Shown: positions 8,623-17,366 of the stretch, piece after piece
How positions within the stretch are numbered: the first letter of the stretch is position 1
Layout of the letters: each line of letters starts with the position of its first letter
Program-made: the position numbers and the translations under genes
Notes under the pieces: generated by a model
The model's database searches: none
What the model was told of the DNA's origin: nothing
The model's input: the letters and a program-made list of their open reading frames with translations, nothing else
Source: Mucilaginibacter sp. L196
GTDB lineage: Bacteria; Bacteroidota; Bacteroidia; Sphingobacteriales; Sphingobacteriaceae
NCBI RefSeq assembly: GCF_009765905.1
Contig: NZ_LMUO01000019.1
Coordinates: forward strand, 1,036,292 to 1,100,291
Reading direction: 5' to 3'
DNA: 64,000 nucleotides

Positions 8623-9420
8623 ATGAAAAGTACAAAAAAATTCAACTGGCTACATGTAGCAATCTCATGGGGAGCCAGTATAGTAATATTAGGGGCAATG
8701 TTTAAAATCAATCACTGGGGCGGTGTAGCCGGTACCTATATGATAGGGTTGGGCCTTTGCGTGGAAGCTATACTATTCTTTACACTGGGATTTTTCCCGC
8801 CACCGCAAGATCCTGCATGGGAAAAGGTTTATCCCGAGCTGGCAGTGGATTATGACGGCTTGCCCGGTGTTCATCATCATGCCGCTCCAGCAAAAGGTAA
8901 TGTTGCAGCACTGGATAAATTATTGCATGATGCGGATGTTAGTCCGGAGGCACTTAACAACCTTGGTGAGGGACTGAAAAAGTTTGCTGACAAGATCGGC
9001 AGCATTAACACTATTACCGATATATCATTAGACACTGACGCGTTTTCAAATAAACTGAAGCAGGCATCTTCAAAGTTTGATGTATTGGGTGCAGCATTCG
9101 AGCGCGCCACACTGGGGTTGGCTAGTATGGCTGATAACAAATCCGACGGTGAAGCCTACCATCAGCAGGTTGCACGATTAACATCCAATTTATCTCAGCT
9201 AAATTCACTTTATGAGGTAGAATTAAAAGGGGCCGATACCAGTTTAAAACAGATCAACCATTTTTATATCGGGTTAAATGATACCCTCAGAAATCTGAAT
9301 GAATCTGCCGATGATAGCAGGTTGTTTAAGGATGAGGTAAATAAGCTGGCTAAGAATATTTCATCGCTGAATGTATTCTATGCCAATATGCTTTCAGCCA
9401 TGACGCAGCCACGTATTTAG
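8623..9420 (+). CDS. gldL: GldL/PorL-like inner-membrane motor protein
   Basis: A 265-aa protein with two N-terminal transmembrane helices joined by the GldL signature FKINHWGG, then a cytoplasmic helical tail. Glu48 in the second helix (GLCVEAILFF) and His31 match the ionisable residues proposed for proton-driven torque generation in the GldLM motor. FPPPQDPAW after helix 2 is typical. The long C-terminal part (SPEALNNLGEGLKKFADKIGS and Asn/Leu-rich helices) is coiled-coil-like. It is separated from gldM by 104 bases. Confidence 0.95.
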   Translation: MKSTKKFNWLHVAISWGASIVILGAMFKINHWGGVAGTYMIGLGLCVEAILFFTLGFFPPPQDPAWEKVYPELAVDYDGLPGVHHHAAPAKGNVAALDKLLHDADVSPEALNNLGEGLKKFADKIGSINTITDISLDTDAFSNKLKQASSKFDVLGAAFERATLGLASMADNKSDGEAYHQQVARLTSNLSQLNSLYEVELKGADTSLKQINHFYIGLNDTLRNLNESADDSRLFKDEVNKLAKNISSLNVFYANMLSAMTQPRI

Positions 9421-9455
9421 CGGCCGATAATCCCACTATAGAACTACCATAACAA

Positions 9456-9477
9456 CCCACCTACTTAGGCAGGAGGG
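9456..9477 (+). other. Hairpin in the gldL-gldM spacer
   Basis: CCCACCT (9456-9462) and AGGAGGG (9471-9477) can pair with one A-A mismatch around an 8-base loop. No T-run follows, so it is not a normal terminator. It may protect or process the mRNA and adjust the GldL:GldM ratio; this is inference. Confidence 0.4.
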
Positions 9478-9524
9478 GAATGTTATGGACAAAATTTAGT
9501 ATTCACATTTTAATAATTAAGAAA

Positions 9525-11060
9525 ATGGCAGCTGCAGGAAAAGAAACTACCAGGCAAAAAATGATAAATTTCATGTACCTGATTCTATTGGCTATGCTGG
9601 CCCTGAATATCTCTGAAACAATATTAGACGCGTTTAAAACAATTAACGATAGTCTTACTGCCTCCGCAGGCAACGTTGATAATTCAATACAGCAGCAATT
9701 TAAAGCCTTTGAACAAACAAGGCTTAAAGAATCGCCCGAGCGGGCAAAGCCTATTTACGATAAGGCTAAACAAGCCCAAAGAATAACCCAGGATCTGGAC
9801 GATTTTATAAAAGGCATAAAAACCGAACTGGTAAACCAGAGTGATGGTTATGACAGCAAAACCGGCGATTTAAAACAACGTGATAATCTCGATATTGGTT
9901 TTGATGTTATGATCAATAAAAGAAGGGCATATGCACTTAAACAAAAGATAAATGATACACGAGAGCAATTGATGGCTGTACTTGGGCCCAACGATAGTCG
10001 CAGTGTTTCATTTACGCTTAACGCCGATGACCCGCCGAAAAAAGGGGTAGATGCCCGCAACTGGGAAGAATTGAACTTTGGCGAAGGAGTACCATTAACG
10101 GCTGAATTTACTATCCTGTCGCGCATACAGGCAGATAACAAAAATGCCGAAGCCGAAGTGGTAAAAAAGATATTGGGTAAAATGGATCAGGCTGTTGTTA
10201 ATCTCGACAAGTTCGAGGCTGTTGCAGTAGCCCCAACTTCTTATTTGATACAAGGCCAGCCTTACACCGCGCAGGTGTTTTTAACCGCATATGATTCAAG
10301 ATCAAAACCTGATATTGAAGTTAGTGGTACCCCAATAAATGTTTCAGACGGACGGGGCGTTTATAATGTGTCCACATCACGCGAGGGTGTTTTTAACTGG
10401 ACAGGGACAATCCGAATCCGGCAAACCGATGGCACCATTAAAACCTATACCACACCCGAGCAGCAGTATATTGTGTCACGCCCGTCGGCAGTGGTATCTC
10501 CTGATAAAATGAATGTTTTTTATATCGGGGTTGATAACCCTGTGTCAGTATCCGTTCCGGGTATTCCATCAAGGGACATCAGGATAAGTATATCAGCAGG
10601 TTCATTAAACGGAAGCAACGGCAGGTATATGGTTAAGGTGAATAACCCCGGCACGGTTACCGTATCGGTATCAGCAGAAATAAACAAGGGCCATACCGAA
10701 TTATTGAGCAGCACCCAGTTCCGTGCTAAACGAATACCCGATCCTATTGCAAAATTCTCAGGAAGAACCGGCGGTAATGTACCTACAGTGGCATTAAAAG
10801 CACAGGATGCCATTTTCGCTTCGCTGGATAATTTTGATTTTGATGCCAAGTTCAAGATCACCCGGTTCAGCATGATCGTCGCCAATCCTCGCGAAACAGC
10901 ATCCGTACAGGTAACATCGGGCAATAGCTTAAATTCAGAAATGCATGCCTCATTAGAAAACATAAAACCCGGTTCACGCGTAATATTCGATAATATAATT
11001 GCGGTAGGTCCTGATGGTACGCCCAGGCAACTGGCTCCTGTTGCATTAACGGCGGATTGA
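9525..11060 (+). CDS. gldM: GldM/PorM-like motor and shaft protein
   Basis: A 511-aa protein matching the usual GldM length. It starts with AAAGKETTRQKMINFMYLILLAMLALNIS, the single N-terminal transmembrane helix and flank characteristic of GldM, followed by a helical domain and several beta-rich periplasmic domains (SYLIQGQPYTAQVFLTAYD, VFYIGVDNPVSVSVPG). The start at 9525 is used because it begins at this signature; an ATG at 9480 would add 15 atypical residues. GldM spans the periplasm and passes rotation from GldL to the GldK/N ring. A hairpin terminator follows at 11072. Confidence 0.95.
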   Translation: MAAAGKETTRQKMINFMYLILLAMLALNISETILDAFKTINDSLTASAGNVDNSIQQQFKAFEQTRLKESPERAKPIYDKAKQAQRITQDLDDFIKGIKTELVNQSDGYDSKTGDLKQRDNLDIGFDVMINKRRAYALKQKINDTREQLMAVLGPNDSRSVSFTLNADDPPKKGVDARNWEELNFGEGVPLTAEFTILSRIQADNKNAEAEVVKKILGKMDQAVVNLDKFEAVAVAPTSYLIQGQPYTAQVFLTAYDSRSKPDIEVSGTPINVSDGRGVYNVSTSREGVFNWTGTIRIRQTDGTIKTYTTPEQQYIVSRPSAVVSPDKMNVFYIGVDNPVSVSVPGIPSRDIRISISAGSLNGSNGRYMVKVNNPGTVTVSVSAEINKGHTELLSSTQFRAKRIPDPIAKFSGRTGGNVPTVALKAQDAIFASLDNFDFDAKFKITRFSMIVANPRETASVQVTSGNSLNSEMHASLENIKPGSRVIFDNIIAVGPDGTPRQLAPVALTAD

Positions 11061-11071
11061 TCGGTTCAAAT

Positions 11072-11100
11072 TAGGGAGGTATATTTCACTTATCTCCCTA
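11072..11100 (+). terminator. Hairpin after gldM
   Basis: TAGGGAGGTA (11072-11081) pairs with TATCTCCCTA (11091-11100) through ten pairs, one of them a G-T, with a 9-base loop; TTTGAT follows. It lies 11 bases after the gldM stop and is the likely end of the gld operon. Confidence 0.65.
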
Positions 11101-11130
11101 TTTGATATTTTTAATGCTTTTCTGCCCGCA

Positions 11131-11167
11131 CTGTACCATAATACAAGTGGAACAGTTGGTACACTTG
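11131..11167. repeat. TGTACCA palindromic element, copy 1
   Basis: CTGTACCA near 11131 faces TGGTACAC near 11157 as an inverted repeat. Read on the minus strand it contains AAGTGTACCAACTGT, a 15-base string also found at about 60187-60201. Both copies lie just 3' of coding genes. The identity of the element is unknown. Confidence 0.5.
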
Positions 11168-11295
11168 GAGATTTTTGCTTAAAGTTGATTCCGGTATTTT
11201 TATTTCTTCAAAATCCGATATCACCCCTTTATTCATGGGGATGGGTAGAAATCAGCGTAGTCGCAGACATTCATCAAAATTGCCTCAATCCTGTG

Positions 11296-11712
11296 TCAAA
11301 CGATCTGCTGAACCCATTGACTTCGCCAGGCCGGCGCCTCGAAGGGATCTGCGAAATACTGTGTTTCGTGCACCACCTTGCCATTGCGAAACTCCATAAT
11401 GCTCACTGTGTATGCTCGCCGTTCCTGATAGGTGATTATATATTCCGTGATCCATAGATCGCCTTTTCCGAGAATACGCTTGACATTGAAGCCTGACGGT
11501 TTACCCGGATGATGGCTCCGCAAGGCCTGCAAATTGCCTCGTCCCAGGATTTGCTCGCCAGACTGGGGGTAATCACATATCGCATCGTCATCATAAATAT
11601 CATGTTCCGCGTTTGCATCGCCAACTGCCGATGCGTGCCAGTGTGCATTCAGTGCTTCAAGTATTTGTTCTTCTACGGTGGACGGTTTCAGTCGTTTGGT
11701 TTTTCCGCTCAT
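11296..11712 (-). CDS. SnoaL-like / nuclear transport factor 2 family protein
   Basis: A 138-aa protein with the NTF2-like cone fold pattern: EEQILEALNAHWHASAVGD, DDDAICDYPQSGEQILGR, LWITEYIITYQ, VSIMEFRNGKVVHETQYFADPF-APAWRSQWV. Proteins of this group bind small hydrophobic ligands or act as isomerases or cyclases, and the particular activity cannot be read from the sequence. It stands alone, divergent from the AhpD-like gene across about 220 bases. Confidence 0.75.
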   Translation of the reverse strand: MSGKTKRLKPSTVEEQILEALNAHWHASAVGDANAEHDIYDDDAICDYPQSGEQILGRGNLQALRSHHPGKPSGFNVKRILGKGDLWITEYIITYQERRAYTVSIMEFRNGKVVHETQYFADPFEAPAWRSQWVQQIV

Positions 11713-11878
11713 GTTCTATTTGTTAAGTATATTTTGACAATTAATAAAATGTCTCTAAGCTGTTCTAACTCCTGTACAGGTTCCGCACAATTATTTGAAA
11801 TTTAAATTTACGTTTTAATAAAAATTCCATTTAATATCTTTTACAAAAAATATTTTTTGTGCGATGTCCAATTCGTCC

Positions 11879-11900
11879 TATCTCAATCATTATTGAGGTA
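11879..11900. promoter_or_regulatory. Inverted repeat upstream of the AhpD-like gene
   Basis: TATCTCAAT (11879-11887) and ATTGAGGTA (11892-11900) form nine pairs (one G-T) around CATT, about 33 bases before the start codon. It could be an operator or a 5' mRNA hairpin. The regulator is unknown; the ECF sigma factor encoded downstream is a candidate for control of this unit. Confidence 0.45.
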
Positions 11901-11933
11901 TAAAACAAAAAATAACATTAAAGATCGACAAAA

Positions 11934-12389
11934 ATGGAACCAAGAATCAACTTTTTCGCAAAAGGAGCAGACGCAATGAAAGCAATGTATGGTTTAGGCG
12001 CTTACCTGGCTAAATCGCCAATTGAACAAAAGTTATTGCACCTGCTTTACTTCCGTGTATCTCAAATTAACGGCTGCGCCTATTGTCTGGATATGCACTC
12101 AAAGGATTTACGCGCGGCAGGCGAAACAGAACAACGCCTGTATATGCTTGATGCCTGGCGCGAGGGAACCGTATATACCAATCGGGAACGCGCTGCCCTT
12201 GCTTTTGCCGAAGGTGTTACCAAAACTCATGTATCGGATGAGGTATATGCCACCGCCGCTACCGAATTTACAGAACAGGAACTGATAGACTTAACTGTGG
12301 GTATTATAACTATTAACAGCTATAACCGCGTTAATATTGCTTTCCAAACTCCGGGAGGCAGTTATAAACCCGTGCAATTTAAGTCGTAA
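11934..12389 (+). CDS. Carboxymuconolactone decarboxylase / AhpD-like family protein
   Basis: A 151-aa protein with the AhpD-like active-site signature INGCAYCLDMHSKDLRAAGE (C-x-x-C-x-x-x-H, about residues 45-52), followed by ERAALAFAEGVT and the conserved helix ELIDLTVGIITINSYNRVNIAF. These proteins use the Cys pair and His in peroxide reduction or alkyl-hydroperoxidase support. It precedes a YCII-like gene and an ECF sigma factor, a setting common for this enzyme class and suggestive of an oxidative or chemical-stress unit. Confidence 0.88.
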   Translation: MEPRINFFAKGADAMKAMYGLGAYLAKSPIEQKLLHLLYFRVSQINGCAYCLDMHSKDLRAAGETEQRLYMLDAWREGTVYTNRERAALAFAEGVTKTHVSDEVYATAATEFTEQELIDLTVGIITINSYNRVNIAFQTPGGSYKPVQFKS

Positions 12390-12442
12390 TAACCAGCTTT
12401 ATCTAACATAATTAATATAAATTCACATATCAATTAAAAATC

Positions 12443-12787
12443 ATGAACAAGAATCAAGTAAATGAGTTCGTTTTTTTATTCCGTCAACCGGCTTTAAATC
12501 TAAGCCCGGAAGGACAGAGAGAACTCCAAAAAAAGTGGATGGATTGGGTTGGTGGCATTGCCGCGCAGGGAAAATTAGCCAGCAACGGCATCCACTTAGC
12601 AGCAGAAGGTAGTGTATTAAAAGCCGGCGGTGTAGTTACCGATGGCCCCTTTGTAGAGATCAGGGAGATATTGGGCGGCTTTATAGTAGTTAAAGCTGAT
12701 ACCATGGATGATGCCATTACCCTGGCTCACGGCTGCCCAGGCATTGATGTAGGCGGCAGTGTTGAAATCAGAACCGCATTCGCATAA
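12443..12787 (+). CDS. YCII/DGPF-domain protein
   Basis: A 114-aa protein with the DGPF core (VVTDGPFVEIREILGGFIVVKADTMDDAITLAHGCP), the family hallmark in YCII-related proteins. These proteins are repeatedly encoded beside ECF42-group sigma factors, and that is the case here: the sigma gene begins 55 bases downstream, behind a hairpin. Biochemical function is not established for the family. It may sense or modify a small molecule. Confidence 0.85.
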   Translation: MNKNQVNEFVFLFRQPALNLSPEGQRELQKKWMDWVGGIAAQGKLASNGIHLAAEGSVLKAGGVVTDGPFVEIREILGGFIVVKADTMDDAITLAHGCPGIDVGGSVEIRTAFA

Positions 12788-12802
12788 CACCTTTTTTTTT
12801 AG

Positions 12803-12833
12803 AAACCCCGGCTGGCTTATCCGGTCGGGGTTT
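12803..12833 (+). terminator. GC-rich hairpin between YCII gene and ECF sigma gene
   Basis: AAACCCCGGCTGG pairs with CCGGTCGGGGTTT through 13 pairs (two G-T) with loop CTTAT. A run of ten T lies before the hairpin, not after it, so it is more likely a partial terminator or attenuator that lowers sigma expression than a full stop. Confidence 0.6.
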
Positions 12834-12842
12834 AGTTAGCAA

Positions 12843-14078
12843 ATGGAACAGCATCAGGCAGCATTAAAACATTTATTTAAGCAAGAATTTACCAAAATGG
12901 TAGCGGTAATAAGCAAGCTATATGGCTTGCAGCATATTGAAATTGCCGAAGATATTGTAACCGAAACTTTTTTATTAGCTACCGAAACATGGGGACATAA
13001 AGGCATTCCGCTTAATCCGCCAGCCTGGCTTTATACTGTGGCCAAACAAAAAACGCTACAGCATTTCAGGCGTAATAAAATTTACGCCGAAAAGGTGATG
13101 CCCCAGTTAAGCTTACAGCAAAATGAGTCCGAAGAGATGGCCGAATTGAATTTCTCGCACCAAAATATTAAGGATAGCCAATTACAGATGCTTTTTGCCA
13201 TCTGTACACCGGCTATTGCCAGCGAGGCCCAGATAGGCCTAGCATTGCGTATCCTGTGTGGTTTTGGTATTGATGAAATTGCCGAGGCATTTTTATCTAA
13301 TAAGGAAACCATTAATAAACGTTTATTCCGTGCCAAGGAAAAATTAAGGAATGAAAAGATACAATTAGAACTCCCGCCTGAAAGTGAAATCCCCCGGCGA
13401 CTGGATAATGTGCTACACATCATTTACCTGCTTTTCAGCGAAGGCTATTATTCCAAAACTCAAAATGAGATACTGCGTAAAGATTTATGTATTGAAGCCA
13501 TGCGGTTAGGATTAATGCTGACTGAATATGCCAAAACCAATCTGCCTAAAACTAACGCTCTGATAGCGCTCATGTGTTTCCACGCTTCGCGATTTAATGC
13601 CCGCCAAACTGGGCAGGAAGCCCCAATACTTTACGAACAACAAGATGTGACGCTATGGGATCGGTCATTAATCGATCAAGGCATAGATTTCTTGAATTTA
13701 TCTACTCAGGGAAACGAGATCACATCATATCACCTGGAAGCCCGGATTGCTTACTGGCATAGTCAGAAAGAGGATACGCACGAAAAGTGGGAAAATATTT
13801 TGCAGTTATATAATCAGCTTTTGTTGATTAACTATTCGCCCATAGTGGCACTGAACCGTACTTACGCTTTATACAAAGCCAATGGCCGGCATGCAGCTTT
13901 AATAGAAGCTGAGAAATTAAAGCTGGCGAATAACCATTTTTATTACCTGTTATTGGGCGAATTATATAAAACCATTGACAATGCGAAGGCTAAAAGTAAT
14001 TACGAAAGAGCTAAAGCCTTAGCCAAAACACAAACCGAGAAACAGGGAATTCAGGAAGAAATAGATAAACTTGATTAA
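12843..14078 (+). CDS. ECF-type RNA polymerase sigma factor with C-terminal TPR-like extension (ECF42 group)
   Basis: A 411-aa protein, much longer than a normal ECF sigma. Residues 1-170 hold region 2 (EDIVTETFLLATETW, NPPAWLYTVAKQKTLQHFRRN) and region 4 (LRILCGFGIDEIAEAFLSNKETINKRLFRAKEKLR). The rest is helical (VLHIIYLLFSEGYYSKT, CFHASRFNARQTGQ, INYSPIVALNRTYALYKANG), the SnoaL-free, TPR-like tail of the ECF42 group. That group has no anti-sigma factor, is linked to DGPF proteins, and its tail is needed for activity in studied cases. It probably drives this locus in response to an unknown stress. Confidence 0.88.
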   Translation: MEQHQAALKHLFKQEFTKMVAVISKLYGLQHIEIAEDIVTETFLLATETWGHKGIPLNPPAWLYTVAKQKTLQHFRRNKIYAEKVMPQLSLQQNESEEMAELNFSHQNIKDSQLQMLFAICTPAIASEAQIGLALRILCGFGIDEIAEAFLSNKETINKRLFRAKEKLRNEKIQLELPPESEIPRRLDNVLHIIYLLFSEGYYSKTQNEILRKDLCIEAMRLGLMLTEYAKTNLPKTNALIALMCFHASRFNARQTGQEAPILYEQQDVTLWDRSLIDQGIDFLNLSTQGNEITSYHLEARIAYWHSQKEDTHEKWENILQLYNQLLLINYSPIVALNRTYALYKANGRHAALIEAEKLKLANNHFYYLLLGELYKTIDNAKAKSNYERAKALAKTQTEKQGIQEEIDKLD

Positions 14079-14089
14079 CCCTTGTTTTT

Positions 14090-14824
14090 TTACCAGCTAT
14101 AACTTTTTAATGATTCGTGATATTTAGTTTGGTCAAATCTGTACAGATCGGGTGCTTTATGAGCCCCGCCTCTTCGCACGTTATCTGATTTTATCAATAT
14201 CCCAAACTTCATTACCCGCCTATAAAAATTACCACGATTTAATTTGATACCCAATATGGCTTCATATAAGCGTTGTAATTCTGTTAGTGTAAACTCTTCG
14301 GGTAATAAACTATAACCTATTGGTTTATATATTAACTGCTCGCGTAATACCTCTAAAGCTTTTTTTAATATCGATGTATGATCCATTACCAAATTAGGGA
14401 TTTCCTCAACATTAACCCACTTGCATGCATCGGAAAATTCATCGGTTACGGGCACAACCGCAGTATAATCAACCAATGCATAATAACTGGTTGAAATAAA
14501 ACGCTGTTTATGCCACAGGTCATCAGGATAGTCTGTAAAAAAAGCTTCAGACCTGTTAACATCACCAAACGTAGCAAACTGCTGTAGAAAGATGTTATCG
14601 GCACCGGTGCGCTCTTTTAGTACCCGTTTAACCGCGTCATTTACGTTTTCATTTTTACGGACATATCCACCGGGTAATATCCAGTCTTTACCCTCATTGA
14701 TTTGCAACAGTAATACTTTTAATTGAGTATCATGAAAGCCAAAAACCACATTATCTACAGATAGATGTGGTATACATGTAGCCCAAAGCTCTTCACTATT
14801 TTTCAACACACGTTCAGATATCAT
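14090..14824 (-). CDS. NrtR-like regulator: degenerate Nudix domain plus winged helix
   Basis: A 244-aa protein. Residues about 20-155 form a Nudix fold (LLLQINEGKDWILPGGYVRKNEN), but the catalytic box is damaged: the REUXEE core reads RVLKER, so two Glu are missing. The C-terminal part (FTLTELQRLYEAILGIKLNRGNFYRRVMKFGIL and RRGGAHKAPDLYRF) is the winged helix typical of NrtR-type repressors. Such proteins use a dead Nudix domain to sense nucleotide-sugar or ADP-ribose-like ligands. It is divergent from the GH3 glycosidase gene 115 bases away, which it may control. Confidence 0.82.
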   Translation of the reverse strand: MISERVLKNSEELWATCIPHLSVDNVVFGFHDTQLKVLLLQINEGKDWILPGGYVRKNENVNDAVKRVLKERTGADNIFLQQFATFGDVNRSEAFFTDYPDDLWHKQRFISTSYYALVDYTAVVPVTDEFSDACKWVNVEEIPNLVMDHTSILKKALEVLREQLIYKPIGYSLLPEEFTLTELQRLYEAILGIKLNRGNFYRRVMKFGILIKSDNVRRGGAHKAPDLYRFDQTKYHESLKSYSW

Positions 14825-14939
14825 CAGCGCTTTTGATTATTGGGCTAAAGTAATGATTAGGAAATATAATAAAAATAATTTATTATTGCTTCTTATTGAA
14901 GCAATAGATTGCTATTGCTTTTTAACCAATTGTAACTTT

Positions 14940-17300
14940 ATGAAAAAACTACTCACTTCACCGCTATGGTTATGTGTGTTTCCATTAGTAGGGCTATCAC
15001 AACAAATTAAAACACGCGTTCCCCAGTTGGGTAAGGCCCCCTTAAAAAAGGTTATAGCAGCCATGACTGTTGAAGAAAAAGTTAAATTGATTGTAGGCAT
15101 GGGGATGAACTATGATAACATCCCTGATGGAATATTACCGCCCAAAGATCCGGCCGATGCCAAGATTCCGGAAAAGGTTCCGGGTGCCGCCGGTCGCACT
15201 CATGCTATTCCCCGGTTAGGTATTCCGTCCATGACACTGTCTGACGGCCCGGCAGGCGTTCGCATAGAACCGAAGCGTAAAGGTGATAAAAGAACTTATT
15301 ATGCAACAGCATTTCCTGTTGCCACTTTATTGGCTTCAAGCTGGGATACTTCGTTGGTTAGAAGGGTAGGGCTTGCATTTGGTAATGAGGTGCTGGAATA
15401 TGGGATAGATGTATTATTGGCACCAGCCATGAATATACAGCGCAATCCGCTTGGCGGACGTAATTTTGAGTATTATTCTGAAGACCCCGTTATTGCGGGT
15501 AATATGGCCGCTTACTTTGTAAAAGGTATTCAGGTTAATGGCGTGGGCACTTCAATAAAACACTTCGCCGCCAATAACCAGGAGTTTAACCGTATGCAGT
15601 TAAATACCAATTTAAGTGAAAGGGCACTGCGCGAGATTTATTTGAAAGGATTTGAAATCGCAGTAAAAAAATCAAATCCGTGGACGGTAATGTCGTCCTA
15701 CAACCTAATCAACGGGACTTATACTTCAGAAAGTAGGGGATTACTTACGGATATTTTACGTAACGAATGGAATTTTAAAGGTTTGGTAATGACCGATTGG
15801 TTTGGAGGTAAAAGTGCCACGGCCCAGGTAAATGCCGGAAACGATATGTTAATGCCGGGAATATATGCCCAAACGACCGAAATACTAGAGAGTGTAAAGG
15901 ATGGCAGAATAAGCCAGCAACAGCTGGATTTAAATGTGGAACGAATATTGAATATCATTTTAAAATCGCCTTCGTTCAGACATTATAAATATTCGGATAA
16001 ACCAAACCTGGTTAAGCATGCTCAGGTAAGCCGCATGGCTGCTGATGAGAGTATGGTTTTGTTAAAGAATGATGAAGCTATTTTGCCTATGGCGAACAAG
16101 AAAAAGGTGGCCTTATTTGGTAATACTTCGTATGATTTGATTCCCGGTGGTACTGGTAGTGGCGATGTAAATAAGCCTTATGTAATTTCTTTAAACCAGG
16201 GTTTAACCAATACTGGTTACGTTATCGATCAAGGTTTACAAAAAGAATATAAGCACTATATCATAACCGCAAAGCTAAATCGCCCAAAAGCAAAAGTGGC
16301 TTTCTTTACACCGACACCAATCAGCGAGATGCCACTTACTGAGGAATTCTTGAAACAAGAATGTAATAAAACTGATATTGCCATTATTACTATTGGCCGG
16401 AATGCGGGTGAGGGAAATGATCGCGCTGAGGCTAATGATTTTACCTTAACTGACATTGAGCGTCAAAATCTAAATATGGTTACTGATGTATTTCATGCTA
16501 ACCATAAAAAGGTTGTTGTGGTACTTAATATTGGTGGTGTAACCGAAATAGCCAGCTGGCGCGATGAAGCAGATGCCATTTTATTAGCCTGGCAGCCAGG
16601 CGAGGAAGGCGGTAACGCGATTACTGATGTACTAAGTGGTAAGGTGAACCCATCAGGTAAACTCGCCACCACATTCCCGGTTAAATACAGCGATGTGCCT
16701 TCTGCAAAAACGTTCCCCGGTAAATTGCTTGATTCTACTGGCAAAACGCCGGGTAACCCGTTAATGGGGCAGCCTGCCGAGGTTACTTATGATGAAGGGA
16801 TTTATGTAGGTTACCGGTATTATAATACCTTTAATATTAAACCAGCTTATGAGTTTGGTTATGGCCTTTCATACACTAAATTTAAATATCATAATATAAA
16901 AATAAGCGGGAATGCGATGGCAATTAAACCTCTAACCGTTACTGTGGATATTACAAATACAGGTAAAGTTGCGGGCAAAGAGGTCGTTCAATTATACATA
17001 AGCGCGCCTGTAAAGCAAATGGATAAACCAACCTACGAATTGAAAGCATTTGCCAAAACCGCGCTATTACAGCCAGGTAAAACACAGACCCTAACATTTA
17101 CCATCGCTCCGGAGGATCTGGCGTCGTTCAATACCAATAAATCATCCTGGATTGCCGATTCCGGAAATTACACTATTAAAATAGGTGCGTCATCGTTACA
17201 AATTAAACAAACAGTTGCCTTTAAATTAGCTAAGGACGTTGTTGTTGAGAAAGTAAAACAGGTATTAACGCCAAAAGTGAAGATCACGGAAATTCGATAA
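14940..17300 (+). CDS. Glycoside hydrolase family 3 beta-glucosidase-type enzyme
   Basis: A 786-aa exported enzyme. The start at 14940 (MKKLLTSPLW) gives a signal peptide; a longer frame from 14853 is atypical. GH3 N-domain landmarks are LSDGPAGVR, FPVATLLASSWD, GGRNFEYYSEDP, GIQVNGVGTSIKHFAANNQE, MSSYNLINGTY, and LVMTDWFGG with the nucleophile Asp. The C-domain has GRNAGEGNDRAEANDF (acid/base loop) and LLAWQPGEEGGNA, followed by a fibronectin-III-like domain (VDITNTGKVAGKEVVQLYI). It cleaves terminal beta-linked sugars in the periplasm or outside the cell. The exact substrate cannot be told. Confidence 0.93.
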   Translation: MKKLLTSPLWLCVFPLVGLSQQIKTRVPQLGKAPLKKVIAAMTVEEKVKLIVGMGMNYDNIPDGILPPKDPADAKIPEKVPGAAGRTHAIPRLGIPSMTLSDGPAGVRIEPKRKGDKRTYYATAFPVATLLASSWDTSLVRRVGLAFGNEVLEYGIDVLLAPAMNIQRNPLGGRNFEYYSEDPVIAGNMAAYFVKGIQVNGVGTSIKHFAANNQEFNRMQLNTNLSERALREIYLKGFEIAVKKSNPWTVMSSYNLINGTYTSESRGLLTDILRNEWNFKGLVMTDWFGGKSATAQVNAGNDMLMPGIYAQTTEILESVKDGRISQQQLDLNVERILNIILKSPSFRHYKYSDKPNLVKHAQVSRMAADESMVLLKNDEAILPMANKKKVALFGNTSYDLIPGGTGSGDVNKPYVISLNQGLTNTGYVIDQGLQKEYKHYIITAKLNRPKAKVAFFTPTPISEMPLTEEFLKQECNKTDIAIITIGRNAGEGNDRAEANDFTLTDIERQNLNMVTDVFHANHKKVVVVLNIGGVTEIASWRDEADAILLAWQPGEEGGNAITDVLSGKVNPSGKLATTFPVKYSDVPSAKTFPGKLLDSTGKTPGNPLMGQPAEVTYDEGIYVGYRYYNTFNIKPAYEFGYGLSYTKFKYHNIKISGNAMAIKPLTVTVDITNTGKVAGKEVVQLYISAPVKQMDKPTYELKAFAKTALLQPGKTQTLTFTIAPEDLASFNTNKSSWIADSGNYTIKIGASSLQIKQTVAFKLAKDVVVEKVKQVLTPKVKITEIR

Positions 17301-17325
17301 ATACATCTTTGGGATAAAATTTAGT

Positions 17326-17366
17326 AAAAGAGGCTGTATCATAAAACAAATGATACAGTCTTTTTT
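17326..17366. terminator. Bidirectional terminator between GH3 and permease genes
   Basis: A stem with core CTGTATCAT/ATGATACAG, flanked by A-rich 5' and T-rich 3' sides (AAAAGA...TCTTTTTT), and a 7-base loop. Because the genes converge and the T/A runs are symmetric it can stop transcription from both strands. It overlaps the last bases of the permease gene. Confidence 0.85.

Noticed and set aside
12788..12801. T10 run as a terminator tail of the YCII gene
   Set aside because: The run lies before the hairpin, and no stem precedes it.
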